Source: an uncultured Paraprevotella sp. (lineage in GTDB: Bacteria > Bacteroidota > Bacteroidia > Bacteroidales > Bacteroidaceae). From it: a stretch of DNA of 49,249 nt. The notes below the pieces were generated by a model. It had not been told where the DNA came from. It saw only the letters and a program-made list of their open reading frames with translations, and ran no database searches. Positions 18,315-28,602 of this stretch are shown here, piece after piece. Numbering within the stretch: the stretch's first letter is position 1; the number at the start of each line of letters is the position of its first letter. The stretch lies in NCBI GenBank assembly GCA_944321365.1, contig CALULA010000028.1, positions 1-49,249 on the forward strand, read 5' to 3'. The position numbers and the translations under genes were made by a program.

Positions 18315-19658
18315 TTAATAAGCAGAGAAACCTGAACGACCATGAATCCGTCCAGAACTCAACAGACCGTCATAATGTCTCATCAACAGATGGCTTTCTA
18401 TTTGTTGCAATGTATCCAACACCACACCAACCAAGATGAGCAACGACGTTCCACCAAAGAACTGAGCGAATTCAGCCTTCACATTCAACAATCCAGCAAA
18501 CGCAGGCATACAAGCAATAAGAGCCAGTGCCAACGAGCCGGGCAGTGTAATTCTTGACATAATCCTATCAATGAACTCAGCTGTCGGCTTACCCGGCTTA
18601 ATACCCGGAATAAAACCATTATTACGCTTCATGTCTTCTGCCATCTGGGTCGGATTCAATGTGATTGCAGTATAAAAATACGTAAACGCAATAATCAATG
18701 CTGCAAAAATCACATTATACAACACACTCGTATGATCAACCAGCATCTGCATCACCCATGTAGCCTGATCCACAGAACTAAATCCCAACAATGTAATTGG
18801 AATAAACATCAACGCCTGTGCAAAAATAATAGGCATCACATTAGCAGCAAAAAGTTTCAAAGGAATATACTGACGAGCACCACCGAATTGTTGTCCTCCA
18901 ACCACGCGTTTGGCATACTGCACCGGAATCTTTCTCGTCCCCTGTACCAACAATATTGCAGCACAAACGACAAAAAGCAGTATCACAATCTCAACAATAA
19001 ACATCAAAAGTCCGCCACCGCTCAGATTGTTCAAACGAGCAACAAACTCTTGTCCGAAAGCTTCAGGCAAACGTGCAATGATACCTATCATGATGATCAA
19101 AGAAACGCCATTACCAATCCCTTTATCAGTAATCCGCTCTCCTAACCACAAGATAAACATACTGCCGGCTGCAAGAATTATCGTTGACGTGATCATGAAA
19201 GTTGTCCAACTCAACGCCGGACTCAAAGCCCCCGCAGACTGCATCTTCAGGTTCGTCAAATAAGCAGGAGCCTGTACCAACAAGATCAATATTGTCAGAT
19301 AACGTGTATACTGATTCATTTTCCGACGCCCGCTCTCACCTTCGCGCTGCATTTTCTGGAATGCAGGAACAGCAATACCCAACAACTGCACCACAATAGA
19401 TGCAGAAATATAAGGCATGATACCCAACGCAAAAATGGATGCGTTAGAAAATGCACCTCCAGAGAACATATTCAACAAAGACATCAAACCAGTCTCTGTC
19501 TGCGTACGCAATGCCGTCAATTGAGAAGGATCTATACCTGGCAAAACGATAAAAGACCCCAACCGATAAATTGCGACAAACAGAATGGTGATGAGGATCC
19601 GTTTCCGAAGATCCTCAATCAACCAAATGTTCTTAAAGGTTTCTATTAACTTTTTCAT
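18315..19658 (-). CDS. secY: Preprotein translocase subunit SecY
   Basis: This 447-residue inner-membrane channel protein forms the Sec pore with SecE (encoded at 47541-47732). It starts MKKLIETFKNIWLIEDLRKR and shows about ten hydrophobic segments. These include YRLGSFIVLPGIDP, MPYISASIVVQLL and IPLKLFAANVMPIIFAQAL, and it ends HGRSGFSAY. The open frame extends upstream to 19739, overlapping rplO, but only the Met at 19658 gives the normal SecY N-terminus, 4 bases after the rplO stop. Confidence 0.96.
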   Translation of the reverse strand: MKKLIETFKNIWLIEDLRKRILITILFVAIYRLGSFIVLPGIDPSQLTALRTQTETGLMSLLNMFSGGAFSNASIFALGIMPYISASIVVQLLGIAVPAFQKMQREGESGRRKMNQYTRYLTILILLVQAPAYLTNLKMQSAGALSPALSWTTFMITSTIILAAGSMFILWLGERITDKGIGNGVSLIIMIGIIARLPEAFGQEFVARLNNLSGGGLLMFIVEIVILLFVVCAAILLVQGTRKIPVQYAKRVVGGQQFGGARQYIPLKLFAANVMPIIFAQALMFIPITLLGFSSVDQATWVMQMLVDHTSVLYNVIFAALIIAFTYFYTAITLNPTQMAEDMKRNNGFIPGIKPGKPTAEFIDRIMSRITLPGSLALALIACMPAFAGLLNVKAEFAQFFGGTSLLILVGVVLDTLQQIESHLLMRHYDGLLSSGRIHGRSGFSAY

Positions 19659-19662
19659 CGAA

Positions 19663-20109
19663 TCAAAGTTTTGTAGCGTTACCTCCGAGAGCTGTAATAG
19701 CAGCCTCCGCGCTCTTTGAGAACGCATTTGCTTCAACATCTATTTTAGATGTCAACTGACCATTACCAAGGATCTTCACACGTTCCTTGGCAGAAGCCAA
19801 ACCTGCAGCTACGATATCTGCCAAACCTATCTTCTCCAAATTCTTTGCTGTTGCCAAAGCTTGTATGGCATCCAAATTGACAGCTCTGTATTCCACACGG
19901 TTTCTATTCTTGAAGCCAAATTTCGGCAAGCGACGCTGTAAAGGCATCTGGCCACCTTCAAAACCAATCTTCCTCTTATAACCAGATCTTGCCTTAGCAC
20001 CCTTGTGTCCACGAGTAGACGTACCTCCCAGACCTGAACCGGCACCACGTCCTACTCTTTTACGAGTCTTTACAGAACCACAAGCAGGCTTTAAACTATT
20101 TAATTTCAT
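19663..20109 (-). CDS. rplO: 50S ribosomal protein L15 (uL15)
   Basis: This 148-residue protein starts MKLNSLKPACGSVKTRKRVG. It has the Gly-rich arm GRGAGSGLGGTSTRGHKGAKARSG, GFEGGQMPLQRRLPKFGFKN and the C-terminal KVDVEANAF-like stretch. L15 links domains II and V of 23S rRNA late in assembly. It lies 25 bases after rpmD. Confidence 0.97.
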   Translation of the reverse strand: MKLNSLKPACGSVKTRKRVGRGAGSGLGGTSTRGHKGAKARSGYKRKIGFEGGQMPLQRRLPKFGFKNRNRVEYRAVNLDAIQALATAKNLEKIGLADIVAAGLASAKERVKILGNGQLTSKIDVEANAFSKSAEAAITALGGNATKL

Positions 20110-20134
20110 TTCGTATCAGTTTAATAGTAAATAA

Positions 20135-20311
20135 TCAATCTACAACGACAACCAAATGGTGCAGTTTTTTAATCATACCGCGAGTTGAAGGAGTATCTTC
20201 TACTTCAACAACCTGATTAAGTTTTCTCAGCCTTAACGTATCCAACGTACTTTTCTGATCCTTGGGAGCACCAATTCGACTTTTGATCTGCTTAATTTTA
20301 ATTGTTGCCAT
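20135..20311 (-). CDS. rpmD: 50S ribosomal protein L30 (uL30)
   Basis: The 58-residue product reads MATIKIKQIKSRIGAPKDQK at its start and ends KLHHLVVVVD, with RLRKLNQVVEVEDTPSTRG between. This is the standard L30 length and pattern. It falls between rpsE (11 bases) and rplO (25 bases), the expected place. An SD-like GGAGG sits 6 bases before its start codon, unusual for this phylum. Confidence 0.95.
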   Translation of the reverse strand: MATIKIKQIKSRIGAPKDQKSTLDTLRLRKLNQVVEVEDTPSTRGMIKKLHHLVVVVD

Positions 20312-20317
20312 AAAAAA

Positions 20318-20322
20318 CCTCC
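20318..20322 (-). promoter_or_regulatory. SD-like GGAGG before rpmD
   Basis: GGAGG lies in the 11 noncoding bases between the rpsE stop and the rpmD ATG, with 6 bases of spacing. Most starts in this cluster have only AT-rich leaders, so a good Shine-Dalgarno match here stands out. Confidence 0.55.
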
Positions 20323-20835
20323 TTATCCTCTAAATACTTTTTCCAAACTAACACCACGATTCTGTGCAATCGTCTTAGCATCACGCATCTCTGCCAAAGC
20401 CAAAATTGTGGCCTTTACCAGATTATGAGGGTTAGAAGAACCTTTAGATTTAGCCAAGCAGTCCTTTATACCCGCACTCTCACAAACAGCACGCATTGCA
20501 CCACCAGCAACCACACCCGTACCAGTTGAGGCAGGTTTGATGAACACATGTGCGCCACCGAATTTAGCCTCCTGCTCATGAGGTACAGTTCCATTCAAAA
20601 CGGGCACTTTCACCAAATTTTTCTTAGCAGCCTCTACACCTTTAGCAATAGCTGCCGTAACTTCACCGGCTTTTCCAAGTCCCCATCCAATGATACCGTC
20701 TCCATTGCCCACCACAACAATAGCAGCAAAGGTGAAGGTTCTACCACCTTTCGTTACTTTGGTAACACGATTGATAGCAACCAATCTGTCTTTCAACTCT
20801 ATGTCACTGCTTATCTTAACTCTATTAATTGCCAT
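20323..20835 (-). CDS. rpsE: 30S ribosomal protein S5 (uS5)
   Basis: This 170-residue protein has the N-terminal double-stranded-RNA-binding-like half ([30 protein letters not shown]) and the C-terminal half ([29 protein letters not shown]). S5 sits at the mRNA entry channel and affects fidelity. It follows rplR by 6 bases. No truncation is seen. Confidence 0.97.
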   Translation of the reverse strand: MAINRVKISSDIELKDRLVAINRVTKVTKGGRTFTFAAIVVVGNGDGIIGWGLGKAGEVTAAIAKGVEAAKKNLVKVPVLNGTVPHEQEAKFGGAHVFIKPASTGTGVVAGGAMRAVCESAGIKDCLAKSKGSSNPHNLVKATILALAEMRDAKTIAQNRGVSLEKVFRG

Positions 20836-20841
20836 AATCTA

Positions 20842-21183
20842 TTAAAATTTAAGTCCACCGTTACGTGCAGCGTCTGCAACCTCTTTCACTCTACCGTGAT
20901 ACAAGTAACCATTGCGATCGAAAACGACAGTTGTAATACCAGCCTCTAAAGCTTTCTTTGCTATCAATTCACCTACTTTAGCAGCCTGTTCTTTCTTAGG
21001 CATTACTTCCATCCCTAAAGAAGAAGCTGCTACCAATGTCGTACCCGTAACATCATTAATGATCTGGACATAGATCTGCTTGTTACTTCTAAACACTGAC
21101 ATACGCGGACGTTCAGCTGTTCCTGAAATCTTATTGCGTATTCTATACTTAAGTTTAATTCGTCTTTCTAATTTCGTTATCAT
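20842..21183 (-). CDS. rplR: 50S ribosomal protein L18 (uL18)
   Basis: This 113-residue 5S rRNA-binding protein starts [20 protein letters not shown]. It contains [26 protein letters not shown] and ends [20 protein letters not shown] then NGGLKF, the typical L18 C-terminus. It lies 18 bases after rplF. Confidence 0.97.
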   Translation of the reverse strand: MITKLERRIKLKYRIRNKISGTAERPRMSVFRSNKQIYVQIINDVTGTTLVAASSLGMEVMPKKEQAAKVGELIAKKALEAGITTVVFDRNGYLYHGRVKEVADAARNGGLKF

Positions 21184-21201
21184 AATCTTATGTTTTTAAA
21201 A

Positions 21202-21774
21202 TTACTTAGCACCTGCCGATTTACCAGATTTTCTGCGGATCTGCTCGCCAACGAACAAAATACCCTTTCCTTTATAAGGCTCAGGCATACGGAAAGAACG
21301 AATTTTCGCACAAACTTGTCCCAACAATTGCTTATCACAAGATTCCAATATAATAAGCGGATTCTGATTTCTTTCAGACTTTGTCTCTACCTTAATTTCT
21401 TTCGGCAGCTGAAGAAAAATACTATGGGTATAACCTAATGAGAATTCAATCAAATTACCCTGATTGCTGGCACGATAACCAACACCCACCAGTTCCAGCT
21501 TCTTCACATATCCTTCAGAAACGCCCACAACCATATTGTGTACCAAAGAACGATACAAACCATGGAATGCTTGTTTCTGTTTCATCTCAACAGCATCATT
21601 CTGCTCATCTATTGTGAAGAGCACCTCACCATCAGCAACACTAACCTTAATCGAAGGGTGCACAGCCTGACTCAACTCACCTTTCGGTCCCTTTACGGAA
21701 ACCACATTTTCACTGCTTACAGAGACTGTAACGCCAGCAGGAATGCTAATCGGCAACTTTCCAATCCTTGACAT
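21202..21774 (-). CDS. rplF: 50S ribosomal protein L6 (uL6)
   Basis: This 190-residue protein starts MSRIGKLPISIPAGVTVSVS and contains VKGPKGELSQAVHP and VGVGYRASNQGNLIEFSLGYTHSI, then the C-terminal RMPEPYKGKGILFVGEQIRR and KSGKSAGAK. The frame is open ten codons further (to 21804), but that would overlap rpsH, and the family start is the Met at 21774, which also has an SD-like GGAGGG 6 bases upstream. L6 lies near the factor-binding site. Confidence 0.97.
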   Translation of the reverse strand: MSRIGKLPISIPAGVTVSVSSENVVSVKGPKGELSQAVHPSIKVSVADGEVLFTIDEQNDAVEMKQKQAFHGLYRSLVHNMVVGVSEGYVKKLELVGVGYRASNQGNLIEFSLGYTHSIFLQLPKEIKVETKSERNQNPLIILESCDKQLLGQVCAKIRSFRMPEPYKGKGILFVGEQIRRKSGKSAGAK

Positions 21775-21780
21775 ATAATA

Positions 21781-21786
21781 CCCTCC
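21781..21786 (-). promoter_or_regulatory. SD-like GGAGGG before rplF
   Basis: GGAGGG sits in the 14-base gap between rpsH and rplF with 6 bases of spacing. It supports the start at 21774 and is one of two noncoding SD-like sites in this operon. Confidence 0.55.
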
Positions 21787-21788
21787 AA

Positions 21789-22184
21789 TTAATATACATA
21801 ACAAAGAACCTCACCACCCACTTTGAGTGTGGCTGCCTCTTTATCAGTCATTACACCTTTAGATGTAGATATAATAGCAATACCCAATCCATTAATTACT
21901 CTCGGCATGTTCTTATAACCGGTATATTTACGCATACCCGGTGTAGAAACACGGATCAACTTCTTAATAGCGTTGACCTTATTTACTGAATCGTACTTCA
22001 GTGCGATCTTAATCGTACCTTGAGGACCATCTTCCACGAACTTATAGTTCAAGATATAGCCCTTGTCAAAAAGGATTTTCGTAATTTCCTTCTTTAAATT
22101 CGACGCAGGAATTTCTACCACTCTGTGTTTCGCCTGAATGGCGTTTCTCAATCGCGTCAAATAATCTGCTATTGGATCTGTCAT
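21789..22184 (-). CDS. rpsH: 30S ribosomal protein S8 (uS8)
   Basis: This 131-residue protein starts MTDPIADYLTRLRNAIQAKH and ends ISTSKGVMTDKEAATLKVGGEVLCYVY, the conserved rRNA-binding C-terminus. S8 binds helix 21 of 16S rRNA and in E. coli represses the spc operon. No equivalent site was identified here. A 61-base gap separates it from rpsN. Confidence 0.97.
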   Translation of the reverse strand: MTDPIADYLTRLRNAIQAKHRVVEIPASNLKKEITKILFDKGYILNYKFVEDGPQGTIKIALKYDSVNKVNAIKKLIRVSTPGMRKYTGYKNMPRVINGLGIAIISTSKGVMTDKEAATLKVGGEVLCYVY

Positions 22185-22245
22185 TTTATATAAGAATTAA
22201 TTAATCGGGACTCTCCCGACAATATTAAATTAATAAATTGCTCTT

Positions 22246-22545
22246 TTACCAGCTTGCCTTCTTTACACCAGGGATCAAACCGTTCGAAGCCATCTCGCGG
22301 AACTGAATACGCGAAATCCCGAACTGACGTATATATCCTTTCGGACGTCCTGTCAACTTGCAACGATTGTGCAAACGAATGGGATTAGCATTTTTCGGAA
22401 TACGCTGCAACTTACGAGCAGCCTCATAAGCTTCAACCGGATCCCCCGCATTCACGATTTTTTTCAAAGCGGCACGTTTCTCGGCATACTTTGCTACCAT
22501 CTTGGCTCTCTTAATTTCACGAGCCTTCATTGATTCTTTTGCCAT
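22246..22545 (-). CDS. rpsN: 30S ribosomal protein S14 (uS14), zinc-free type
   Basis: The 99-residue product starts [20 protein letters not shown] and ends [18 protein letters not shown], with [18 protein letters not shown] before that. It is the long form of S14 without the CxxC zinc ribbon of the short form. It is placed 15 bases after rplE. Confidence 0.97.
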   Translation of the reverse strand: MAKESMKAREIKRAKMVAKYAEKRAALKKIVNAGDPVEAYEAARKLQRIPKNANPIRLHNRCKLTGRPKGYIRQFGISRIQFREMASNGLIPGVKKASW

Positions 22546-22560
22546 ATCTATTTAACCGTT

Positions 22561-23118
22561 TTAAGCATTCTTAGCATTTTTGAAAGGCAAGCCAAACTCT
22601 TTCAGCAAGGCATATCCTTCTTCATCCGTCTTAGCCGTTGTCACGAAAGTAATATTCATACCCAAAATACGATCGATCGTATCTATATTGATTTCAGGGA
22701 AAATGATCTGTTCCTGTATACCTAACGTATAGTTTCCACGACCATCGAATTTACTCTCTATTCCTTTAAAATCACGAATACGAGGCAACGCCACACGAAT
22801 CAGACGCTCCAAGAATTCATACATCCTTTCACGGCGCAATGTAACCATTACACCGATAGGCATTTTCTTACGCAATTTAAAGTTGGCAACGTCTTTCTTT
22901 GAAACAGTAGCCACAGCTTTCTGACCGGCAATAGCCGAAACCTCATTAATTGCAACATCAATTATTTTCTTATCAGCAGTAGCCATACCCAAACCCTGAT
23001 TGATCACAATCTTCTTGAGTACAGGGATCTGCATGGTCGAAGTATAATTGAACTGTTTTTTCAATGCAGGAGCAATACGCTCTACATAATCTTTCTTAAG
23101 GCTGGCAGTATTTCCCAT
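22561..23118 (-). CDS. rplE: 50S ribosomal protein L5 (uL5)
   Basis: This 185-residue 5S rRNA-binding protein contains [69 protein letters not shown] and [23 protein letters not shown]. The start codon overlaps the rplX stop by one base (TAATG), which implies translational coupling. A GAGGAG lies upstream but is inside rplX codons. Confidence 0.97.
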   Translation of the reverse strand: MGNTASLKKDYVERIAPALKKQFNYTSTMQIPVLKKIVINQGLGMATADKKIIDVAINEVSAIAGQKAVATVSKKDVANFKLRKKMPIGVMVTLRRERMYEFLERLIRVALPRIRDFKGIESKFDGRGNYTLGIQEQIIFPEINIDTIDRILGMNITFVTTAKTDEEGYALLKEFGLPFKNAKNA

Positions 23119-23438
23119 TACTTAATCTCCTCTCCTGATTTTTTTGCATAACGAACGGATTTTCCGTCAGCATTCAATTTTCTACCAATTCGCGTCGGCT
23201 TACCTGTTTTAGGATCAACAACATTCAAGTTTGAAATATGAATAGGAGCCTCCTGCTTTACAATACCCCCTTGAGGATTCTTTGCGCTCGGCTTCTGGCT
23301 CTTGGACACCATATTTAACCCTTCAACAATGGCACGGTGTTCATCTACGAACACCTTCAACACTTTACCAGTCCGACCTTTATCATCACCGGCATTCACG
23401 TAAACTGTATCGCCTTTCTTAATATGTAACTTACTCAT
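23118..23438 (-). CDS. rplX: 50S ribosomal protein L24 (uL24)
   Basis: This 106-residue KOW-domain protein has [27 protein letters not shown] and [15 protein letters not shown]24 starts large-subunit assembly. It lies 19 bases after rplN and overlaps rplE by one base. Confidence 0.97.
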   Translation of the reverse strand: MSKLHIKKGDTVYVNAGDDKGRTGKVLKVFVDEHRAIVEGLNMVSKSQKPSAKNPQGGIVKQEAPIHISNLNVVDPKTGKPTRIGRKLNADGKSVRYAKKSGEEIK

Positions 23439-23457
23439 TACTTTATTTCTTAAAAAA

Positions 23458-23823
23458 TTAAAGTACTTCAGGTGCCAATGATACGACCTTCATATTCGTA
23501 GCACGCAACTCACGAGCAACCGGTCCAAAGATACGACTACCTCTCAGTTCACCTGCATTATTCAACAGCACACAGGCATTATCATCAAAACGGATATAAG
23601 AACCATCCGCACGCCGAATCTCTTTCTTTGTACGCACGATCAAAGCTTTCGATACTGCACCTTTTTTAATATCACTTGAGGGAATAACATTTTTTATTGC
23701 AACGACGATCACGTCACCAACAGAAGCGTAACGTCTTCCTGTACCGCCCAATACGCGAATACAAAGAGCTTCACGAGCGCCACTGTTATCTGCAACAACT
23801 AATCTAGACTCTGCTTGTATCAT
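23458..23823 (-). CDS. rplN: 50S ribosomal protein L14 (uL14)
   Basis: This 121-residue protein starts [20 protein letters not shown] and contains [45 protein letters not shown] and [13 protein letters not shown]. It forms an intersubunit bridge. It starts 2 bases after rpsQ. Confidence 0.98.
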   Translation of the reverse strand: MIQAESRLVVADNSGAREALCIRVLGGTGRRYASVGDVIVVAIKNVIPSSDIKKGAVSKALIVRTKKEIRRADGSYIRFDDNACVLLNNAGELRGSRIFGPVARELRATNMKVVSLAPEVL

Positions 23824-23825
23824 AA

Positions 23826-24083
23826 TTACTTAGCTCTTTCTACGATTTTAACAACTCTCCAACATTTTGTCTTACTCAAAGGACGAGTCTCCATAATCAA
23901 CACCGTATCACCTACGTGACAATCATTCTTTTCGTCATGAGCATGGTATTTTTTCGTTTTAGAAACGAATTTACCATAAATAGGGTGTTTTTCCTTGAAC
24001 TTAGCAGCTACAACAATGGTCTTATCCATTTTGTCGCTGATAACAACACCTGTTCTTGTCTTTCTTAAATTTCTAGCTTCCAT
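23826..24083 (-). CDS. rpsQ: 30S ribosomal protein S17 (uS17)
   Basis: This 85-residue OB-fold protein starts [20 protein letters not shown], with [37 protein letters not shown] and [18 protein letters not shown]. An in-frame ATG three codons upstream (24092) is possible, but the MEARNLRK start is the family form in this phylum. It is followed by rplN after 2 bases. Confidence 0.96.
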   Translation of the reverse strand: MEARNLRKTRTGVVISDKMDKTIVVAAKFKEKHPIYGKFVSKTKKYHAHDEKNDCHVGDTVLIMETRPLSKTKCWRVVKIVERAK

Positions 24084-24094
24084 GTGGACCATTA

Positions 24095-24289
24095 TTATTT
24101 ATTAAGTTCTCTTTGACGCAATACGGTTTTCATGCGGGCTATATTACGACGTGTCTTTTTAATCTGCGCCGGATTCTCCAAAGGAGAAATAGAATGATTT
24201 AACCGCATTTGCGTATAATTGGCCTCTTCAGTCTGGATGCGCTCAACCAATTCATTAGTAGCTAACTCTCTTATTTCTGCAATTTTCAT
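24095..24289 (-). CDS. rpmC: 50S ribosomal protein L29 (uL29)
   Basis: This 64-residue helical hairpin protein starts [20 protein letters not shown] and ends [13 protein letters not shown]29 lies at the exit tunnel near the SRP and trigger-factor docking site. The frame also opens at a TTG at 24295, but the ATG at 24289 is the normal start, 2 bases after the rplP stop. Confidence 0.96.
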   Translation of the reverse strand: MKIAEIRELATNELVERIQTEEANYTQMRLNHSISPLENPAQIKKTRRNIARMKTVLRQRELNK

Positions 24290-24291
24290 AA

Positions 24292-24717
24292 TCAAGCGTT
24301 TTTATCGTAATCACGTCTAACAACAAATTTTGTCGTAACAGGAAGCTTTTGTGCAGCAAGGCGCAAAGCCTCCTTTGCAATTTCATAAGACACTCCCTCT
24401 ACTTCAAAAATAATACGCCCCGGAGTTATAGGGAAAACATATCCAACAGGATCACCCTTACCTTTACCCATACGTACATCTGCAGGCTTCTTCGTAATTG
24501 GTTTATCGGGGAATATCCGAATCCAAATCTGCCCCTCACGCTGCATATAACGAGTCACAGCAATACGCGCAGCCTCAATCTGACGAGCCGTAATCCAGTG
24601 AGTTTGCAGAGACTTGATACCAAAGGTTCCGAAAGCCAACTGGTTACCACGCTGAGCATTTCCTTTACAACGCCCTTTTTGCGGTCTTCTATATTTAGTT
24701 CTTTTCGGTTGTAACAT
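24292..24717 (-). CDS. rplP: 50S ribosomal protein L16 (uL16)
   Basis: This 141-residue protein starts [20 protein letters not shown]. It contains [25 protein letters not shown], the basic loop [24 protein letters not shown] and [19 protein letters not shown]. It helps position tRNA at the A and P sites. It is 19 bases after rpsC. Confidence 0.97.
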   Translation of the reverse strand: MLQPKRTKYRRPQKGRCKGNAQRGNQLAFGTFGIKSLQTHWITARQIEAARIAVTRYMQREGQIWIRIFPDKPITKKPADVRMGKGKGDPVGYVFPITPGRIIFEVEGVSYEIAKEALRLAAQKLPVTTKFVVRRDYDKNA

Positions 24718-24736
24718 AGTTTCCTAAAATTCAAAT

Positions 24737-25459
24737 TTAACGATTAATGTTCTTCTTCTTACGGAAGTTTCTACCACCGTTGTTACCACGGACATTGTCC
24801 TTTGTCTGAACAAAGTTAGGTGCCAAATCACGTTTGCCATAGACTTCACCACGGCAGATCCAAACCTTAATTCCCAACAGACCAACTTTCGTCAAAGCTT
24901 CGGCCTGACAATAATCTATGTCTGCACGGAAAGTATGCAATGGCGTACGTCCTTCCTTATACATCTCAGAACGTGCCATTTCAGCTCCATTCAAACGTCC
25001 AGAAATCAAGATCTTAATACCCTCAGCACCACTGCGCATCGTATTAGCAATAGCCATTTTTATAGCACGGCGATAAGCTATTTTACCCTCTACCTGACGT
25101 GCAATATTATTTGCTACAATCACAGCATCCAACTCAGGTCGTTTAATCTCAAAGATATTAATCTGAATGTCCTTATCCGTAATCTTCTTGAGCTCTTCTT
25201 TCAGCTTATCAACCTCTTGACCACCCTTACCAATGATCAACCCCGGACGGGCCGTACATACTGTTATCGTCACGAGCTTCAAAGTGCGTTCGATAACGAT
25301 TCTGGATACGCTAGCCTGGGCTAAACGCGCATTTAAGTACTTGCGGATTTTGCTATCTTCCAGCAAAGAATCACCGAAGTCCTTACCACCGTACCAGTTA
25401 GAATCCCAACCTCTAATAATACCTAAACGGTTGCTTATCGGATTTACTTTCTGTCCCAT
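24737..25459 (-). CDS. rpsC: 30S ribosomal protein S3 (uS3)
   Basis: This 240-residue protein starts [20 protein letters not shown]. It has the KH domain ([22 protein letters not shown]) and the C-terminal half ([32 protein letters not shown], then [16 protein letters not shown]). It ends in a basic tail. S3 is at the mRNA entry. It follows rplV by 10 bases. Confidence 0.97.
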   Translation of the reverse strand: MGQKVNPISNRLGIIRGWDSNWYGGKDFGDSLLEDSKIRKYLNARLAQASVSRIVIERTLKLVTITVCTARPGLIIGKGGQEVDKLKEELKKITDKDIQINIFEIKRPELDAVIVANNIARQVEGKIAYRRAIKMAIANTMRSGAEGIKILISGRLNGAEMARSEMYKEGRTPLHTFRADIDYCQAEALTKVGLLGIKVWICRGEVYGKRDLAPNFVQTKDNVRGNNGGRNFRKKKNINR

Positions 25460-25469
25460 ACCTTCTCAA

Positions 25470-25868
25470 TTAATCATTAGTTTTAGTGCCTACGAACAAA
25501 GTCACATGGTTTGAACGTTTACGAATTCGATAACCTCTGCCCTGTGGAGCCGGTCTCATTCTTTTCAACGTGGCACCGCCATCAACATAAATCTTTGTTA
25601 CAAACAACTCACCATCTTCTGCCTTACGCTCGTTTTTCTGCTCCCAGTTAGCAATAGCTGAACGCAACAATTTCTCCACATGTGCAGATGCTGCCTTTGA
25701 AGAAAATCTCAAAGTTCCAAGAGCTCTATTCACCTCCATTCCACGAATCAAATCCACCACATATCTCATCTTGCGTGGAGAGGAAGGCACATTCTGCAAT
25801 TTTGCAAAATACTGCGTTTTGAGGGCTTCTTTTCTTTTTTCAGCCGCAATTTTCTTTCTTGCTCCCAT
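25470..25868 (-). CDS. rplV: 50S ribosomal protein L22 (uL22)
   Basis: This 132-residue protein starts [20 protein letters not shown]. The core includes [25 protein letters not shown] and the beta-hairpin [24 protein letters not shown], which lines the exit tunnel and is a macrolide-related site. No insertion or deletion is evident in the hairpin. Confidence 0.97.
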   Translation of the reverse strand: MGARKKIAAEKRKEALKTQYFAKLQNVPSSPRKMRYVVDLIRGMEVNRALGTLRFSSKAASAHVEKLLRSAIANWEQKNERKAEDGELFVTKIYVDGGATLKRMRPAPQGRGYRIRKRSNHVTLFVGTKTND

Positions 25869-25905
25869 TATAAAAATTCCTTTATTAATTCAATTAACGA
25901 CCTGC

Positions 25906-26175
25906 TTATTTTTTCTTATTACCGGCATGGCCTCCGAATCGACGTGTCGGAGCAAACTCGCCCAACTTATGTCCGACCATATTTTCGGTAATGTAAACAG
26001 GAATAAATTTATTTCCGTTATGAACCGCAACAGTATGACCTACAAAATCAGGAGATATCATTGAAGCTCTGGCCCACGTCTTTACTACGCTCTTCTTGCC
26101 GCTCTCATTCATAGCAAGAATCTTCTTTTCGAGCTTAACCTCGATATATGGACCTTTTTTTAATGAACGACTCAT
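25906..26175 (-). CDS. rpsS: 30S ribosomal protein S19 (uS19)
   Basis: This 89-residue protein starts [20 protein letters not shown] and contains [45 protein letters not shown]. It lies in the 30S head with S13. It is 13 bases after rplB. Confidence 0.98.
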   Translation of the reverse strand: MSRSLKKGPYIEVKLEKKILAMNESGKKSVVKTWARASMISPDFVGHTVAVHNGNKFIPVYITENMVGHKLGEFAPTRRFGGHAGNKKK

Positions 26176-26188
26176 ATTTTATTCAGAT

Positions 26189-27019
26189 TTACTTATTCTT
26201 ATTACATCTTTCGATAATATACTTGTTAGATTGTTTCTTCGGTGATCTTGTCTTCAAGCCCTTAGCATACAATCCCTTACGAGAACGCGGATGTCCGCCC
26301 GACTGACGGCCTTCACCACCACCCATCGGATGATCATGCGGGTTCATAACCACTCCACGGTTGTGTGGACGACGACCTAACCAGCGAGAACGACCGGCCT
26401 TACCGGAACTTTCAAGTGCATGATCAGAGTTACCGACACTACCAATCGTAGCCTTACAAGTACTAAGTATCTGACGAGTCTCTCCTGAAGGCAGCTTAAT
26501 CACACAATAACGGCCCTCACGAGAAGTTAATTGTGCGAAATTACCTGCAGAACGGACCAACAAGGCACCCTGTCCCGGACGCAACTCAATATTATGAATC
26601 ACCGTTCCCACAGGAATATTCTCCAAAGGAAGCGCATTGCCAATCTCAGGTGCCGCATCCTTTCCAGACATCACCGTGCTGCCTACCTGCAAACCATTAG
26701 GAGCAATAATATACCTTTTCTCTCCGTCTGTATAGAACAACAATGCAATACGAGCCGAACGATTCGGATCATATTCTATTGTCTTCACTACAGCTGGAAC
26801 ACCGTCTTTATCCCTCTTGAAATCGATCAAACGATATTTTCTTTTGTGACCGCCGCCAATATAGCGCATTGTCATCTTACCGACATTATTACGACCACCC
26901 GTTGAACGTTTGCCAAATACAAGAGACTTCTCTGGTACCGATGCAGTAATCTCTTCAAAAGTACCAATAATTTTGTGTCTCTGCCCCGGTGTTGTGGGCT
27001 TAAATTTACGTACTGCCAT
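26189..27019 (-). CDS. rplB: 50S ribosomal protein L2 (uL2)
   Basis: This 276-residue protein starts [20 protein letters not shown]. It has the conserved [49 protein letters not shown] and the peptidyl-transferase-near loop [18 protein letters not shown]. The conserved His in [12 protein letters not shown] is present. It lies 8 bases after rplW. Confidence 0.98.
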   Translation of the reverse strand: MAVRKFKPTTPGQRHKIIGTFEEITASVPEKSLVFGKRSTGGRNNVGKMTMRYIGGGHKRKYRLIDFKRDKDGVPAVVKTIEYDPNRSARIALLFYTDGEKRYIIAPNGLQVGSTVMSGKDAAPEIGNALPLENIPVGTVIHNIELRPGQGALLVRSAGNFAQLTSREGRYCVIKLPSGETRQILSTCKATIGSVGNSDHALESSGKAGRSRWLGRRPHNRGVVMNPHDHPMGGGEGRQSGGHPRSRKGLYAKGLKTRSPKKQSNKYIIERCNKNK

Positions 27020-27027
27020 CTTTTACT

Positions 27028-27318
27028 TTAAATATTGCTGTAAAAATCGATTGTTTCGCCTTCCTTCAAGGTCACAATAGCTTTTTTATACGCTCTCGTA
27101 CGACCCTGCACAAGGCCCGAACGTGTATAACGGCGTTTAGTTTTACCTGCATAATTACAAGTATTTACCGCTACTACAGTAACATTATACAAAGTCTCGA
27201 CTTCTTTCTTAATTTCCAATTTATTCGCTTCAGGACGAACAATGAAGCCGAATTTATTCTGCTTCTCTGTAAGTGCGGTCATCTTCTCAGTGACCAACGG
27301 TTTAATAATATATCCCAT
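27028..27318 (-). CDS. rplW: 50S ribosomal protein L23 (uL23)
   Basis: This 96-residue protein starts MGYIIKPLVTEKMTALTEKQ. It contains FIVRPEANKLEIKKEVETLYNVTVVAVNT and then a KTKRRYTRSGLVQGRTRAYKKAIVTL segment. It is the docking site for trigger factor and SRP at the tunnel exit. It is 17 bases after rplD. Confidence 0.97.
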   Translation of the reverse strand: MGYIIKPLVTEKMTALTEKQNKFGFIVRPEANKLEIKKEVETLYNVTVVAVNTCNYAGKTKRRYTRSGLVQGRTRAYKKAIVTLKEGETIDFYSNI

Positions 27319-27335
27319 AATGGTTACTTTATTCC

Positions 27336-27965
27336 TTATTTGGTTAAGATTTCGTCGACAACTCGCAACGCATTTTCAGTCACAACCATAACACCTGCAT
27401 CCAATACACTATATGTATTCAATGCAGCTGCAGGTATAACTTGAACGCGTTCAATGTTACGAGCTGACAAATATACATTTTTATCTGCGCCCGGCAAAAC
27501 GAACAAAGGTTTCTTACCTTCAACTTTAAGATTGTTTAAAATTTCTTTAAATTGTTTCGTTTTTGGAGTCTCTATAGTAAAATCCTCTACAACGATTATC
27601 GCATTCTCTTGTGCCTTGTAAGACAAAGCAGATTTACGAGCCAGAACCTTAACCTTCTTATTCAGTTTGAAACCATAATCACGAGGCTTCGGACCAAAAA
27701 CACGGCCACCACCTATAAGAAGCGGAGAGTTGATATCACCGCGACGGGCACCGCCACCGCCTTTCTGACGCCCCAGTTTACGGGTTGAACCACTGACCTC
27801 ACTTCTTTCTTTCGACTTGGCTGTCCCCTGACGACGATTAGCCATATACTGCTTCACGTCAAGATAGATCACATGGTCATTAGGTTCTATGCCATAAATA
27901 GCATCATTTAGAAGAGCCTTTCTTCCGGTATCTTCACCTTTAATATTTAATACACTAACTTCCAT
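27336..27965 (-). CDS. rplD: 50S ribosomal protein L4 (uL4)
   Basis: This 209-residue protein starts [20 protein letters not shown]. The tunnel loop is clear ([35 protein letters not shown]), followed by the globular domain ([24 protein letters not shown]). L4 can act as S10-operon autorepressor in other bacteria. Its start overlaps the rplC stop by one base. Confidence 0.97.
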   Translation of the reverse strand: MEVSVLNIKGEDTGRKALLNDAIYGIEPNDHVIYLDVKQYMANRRQGTAKSKERSEVSGSTRKLGRQKGGGGARRGDINSPLLIGGGRVFGPKPRDYGFKLNKKVKVLARKSALSYKAQENAIIVVEDFTIETPKTKQFKEILNNLKVEGKKPLFVLPGADKNVYLSARNIERVQVIPAAALNTYSVLDAGVMVVTENALRVVDEILTK

Positions 27966-28582
27966 TACTTTTCAATTATAACGATTGAACCTTTGTACCC
28001 CGGAACAGAACCCTTAATCAAAAGCAAATTGTGTTCAGGAATCACTTTTAATACTTGCAAATTGTGAGTGGTCACACGCTCATTACCCATCTGTCCTGCC
28101 ATACGAAGTCCCTTAAAGACCTTTGCGGGGTATGAACAAGCACCTATGGAACCCGGCTTGCGGGCACGATTATGCTGACCATGCGTGGTCTGTCCTACGC
28201 CACCAAACCCGTGACGTTTTACTACACCCTGAAAGCCACGTCCTTTTGACGTTCCAACGACATCAACATACGCCGTCCCTTCAAACATATCAACAGTGAC
28301 AGTGTCTCCCAAATTCAACTCCTGCTCAAAATCTGTGAACTCGGCCAAGTGTCTCTTGGGAGTAGTTCCGGCCTTCTTAAAGTGTCCCATCAAAGGAGCT
28401 GTGGTATTTTTTTCCTTAGCTTCCTGAAAGCCGAGTTGGACAGCAGCATATCCATCCTTCTCAACACTTTTGATTTGCGTTACTACACAAGGACCAGCTT
28501 CGATAACAGTGCATGGAACATTCTTACCATCGGCACTGAATACGGATGTCATTCCGATTTTTTTTCCTAATAATCCTGGCAT
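27965..28582 (-). CDS. rplC: 50S ribosomal protein L3 (uL3)
   Basis: This 205-residue protein starts [20 protein letters not shown]. It contains [53 protein letters not shown]. The conserved Gln and His residues near the peptidyl-transferase loop are present. It is 20 bases after rpsJ. Confidence 0.98.
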   Translation of the reverse strand: MPGLLGKKIGMTSVFSADGKNVPCTVIEAGPCVVTQIKSVEKDGYAAVQLGFQEAKEKNTTAPLMGHFKKAGTTPKRHLAEFTDFEQELNLGDTVTVDMFEGTAYVDVVGTSKGRGFQGVVKRHGFGGVGQTTHGQHNRARKPGSIGACSYPAKVFKGLRMAGQMGNERVTTHNLQVLKVIPEHNLLLIKGSVPGYKGSIVIIEK

Positions 28583-28602
28583 TTCATCTAATTTTAATAA
28601 TA

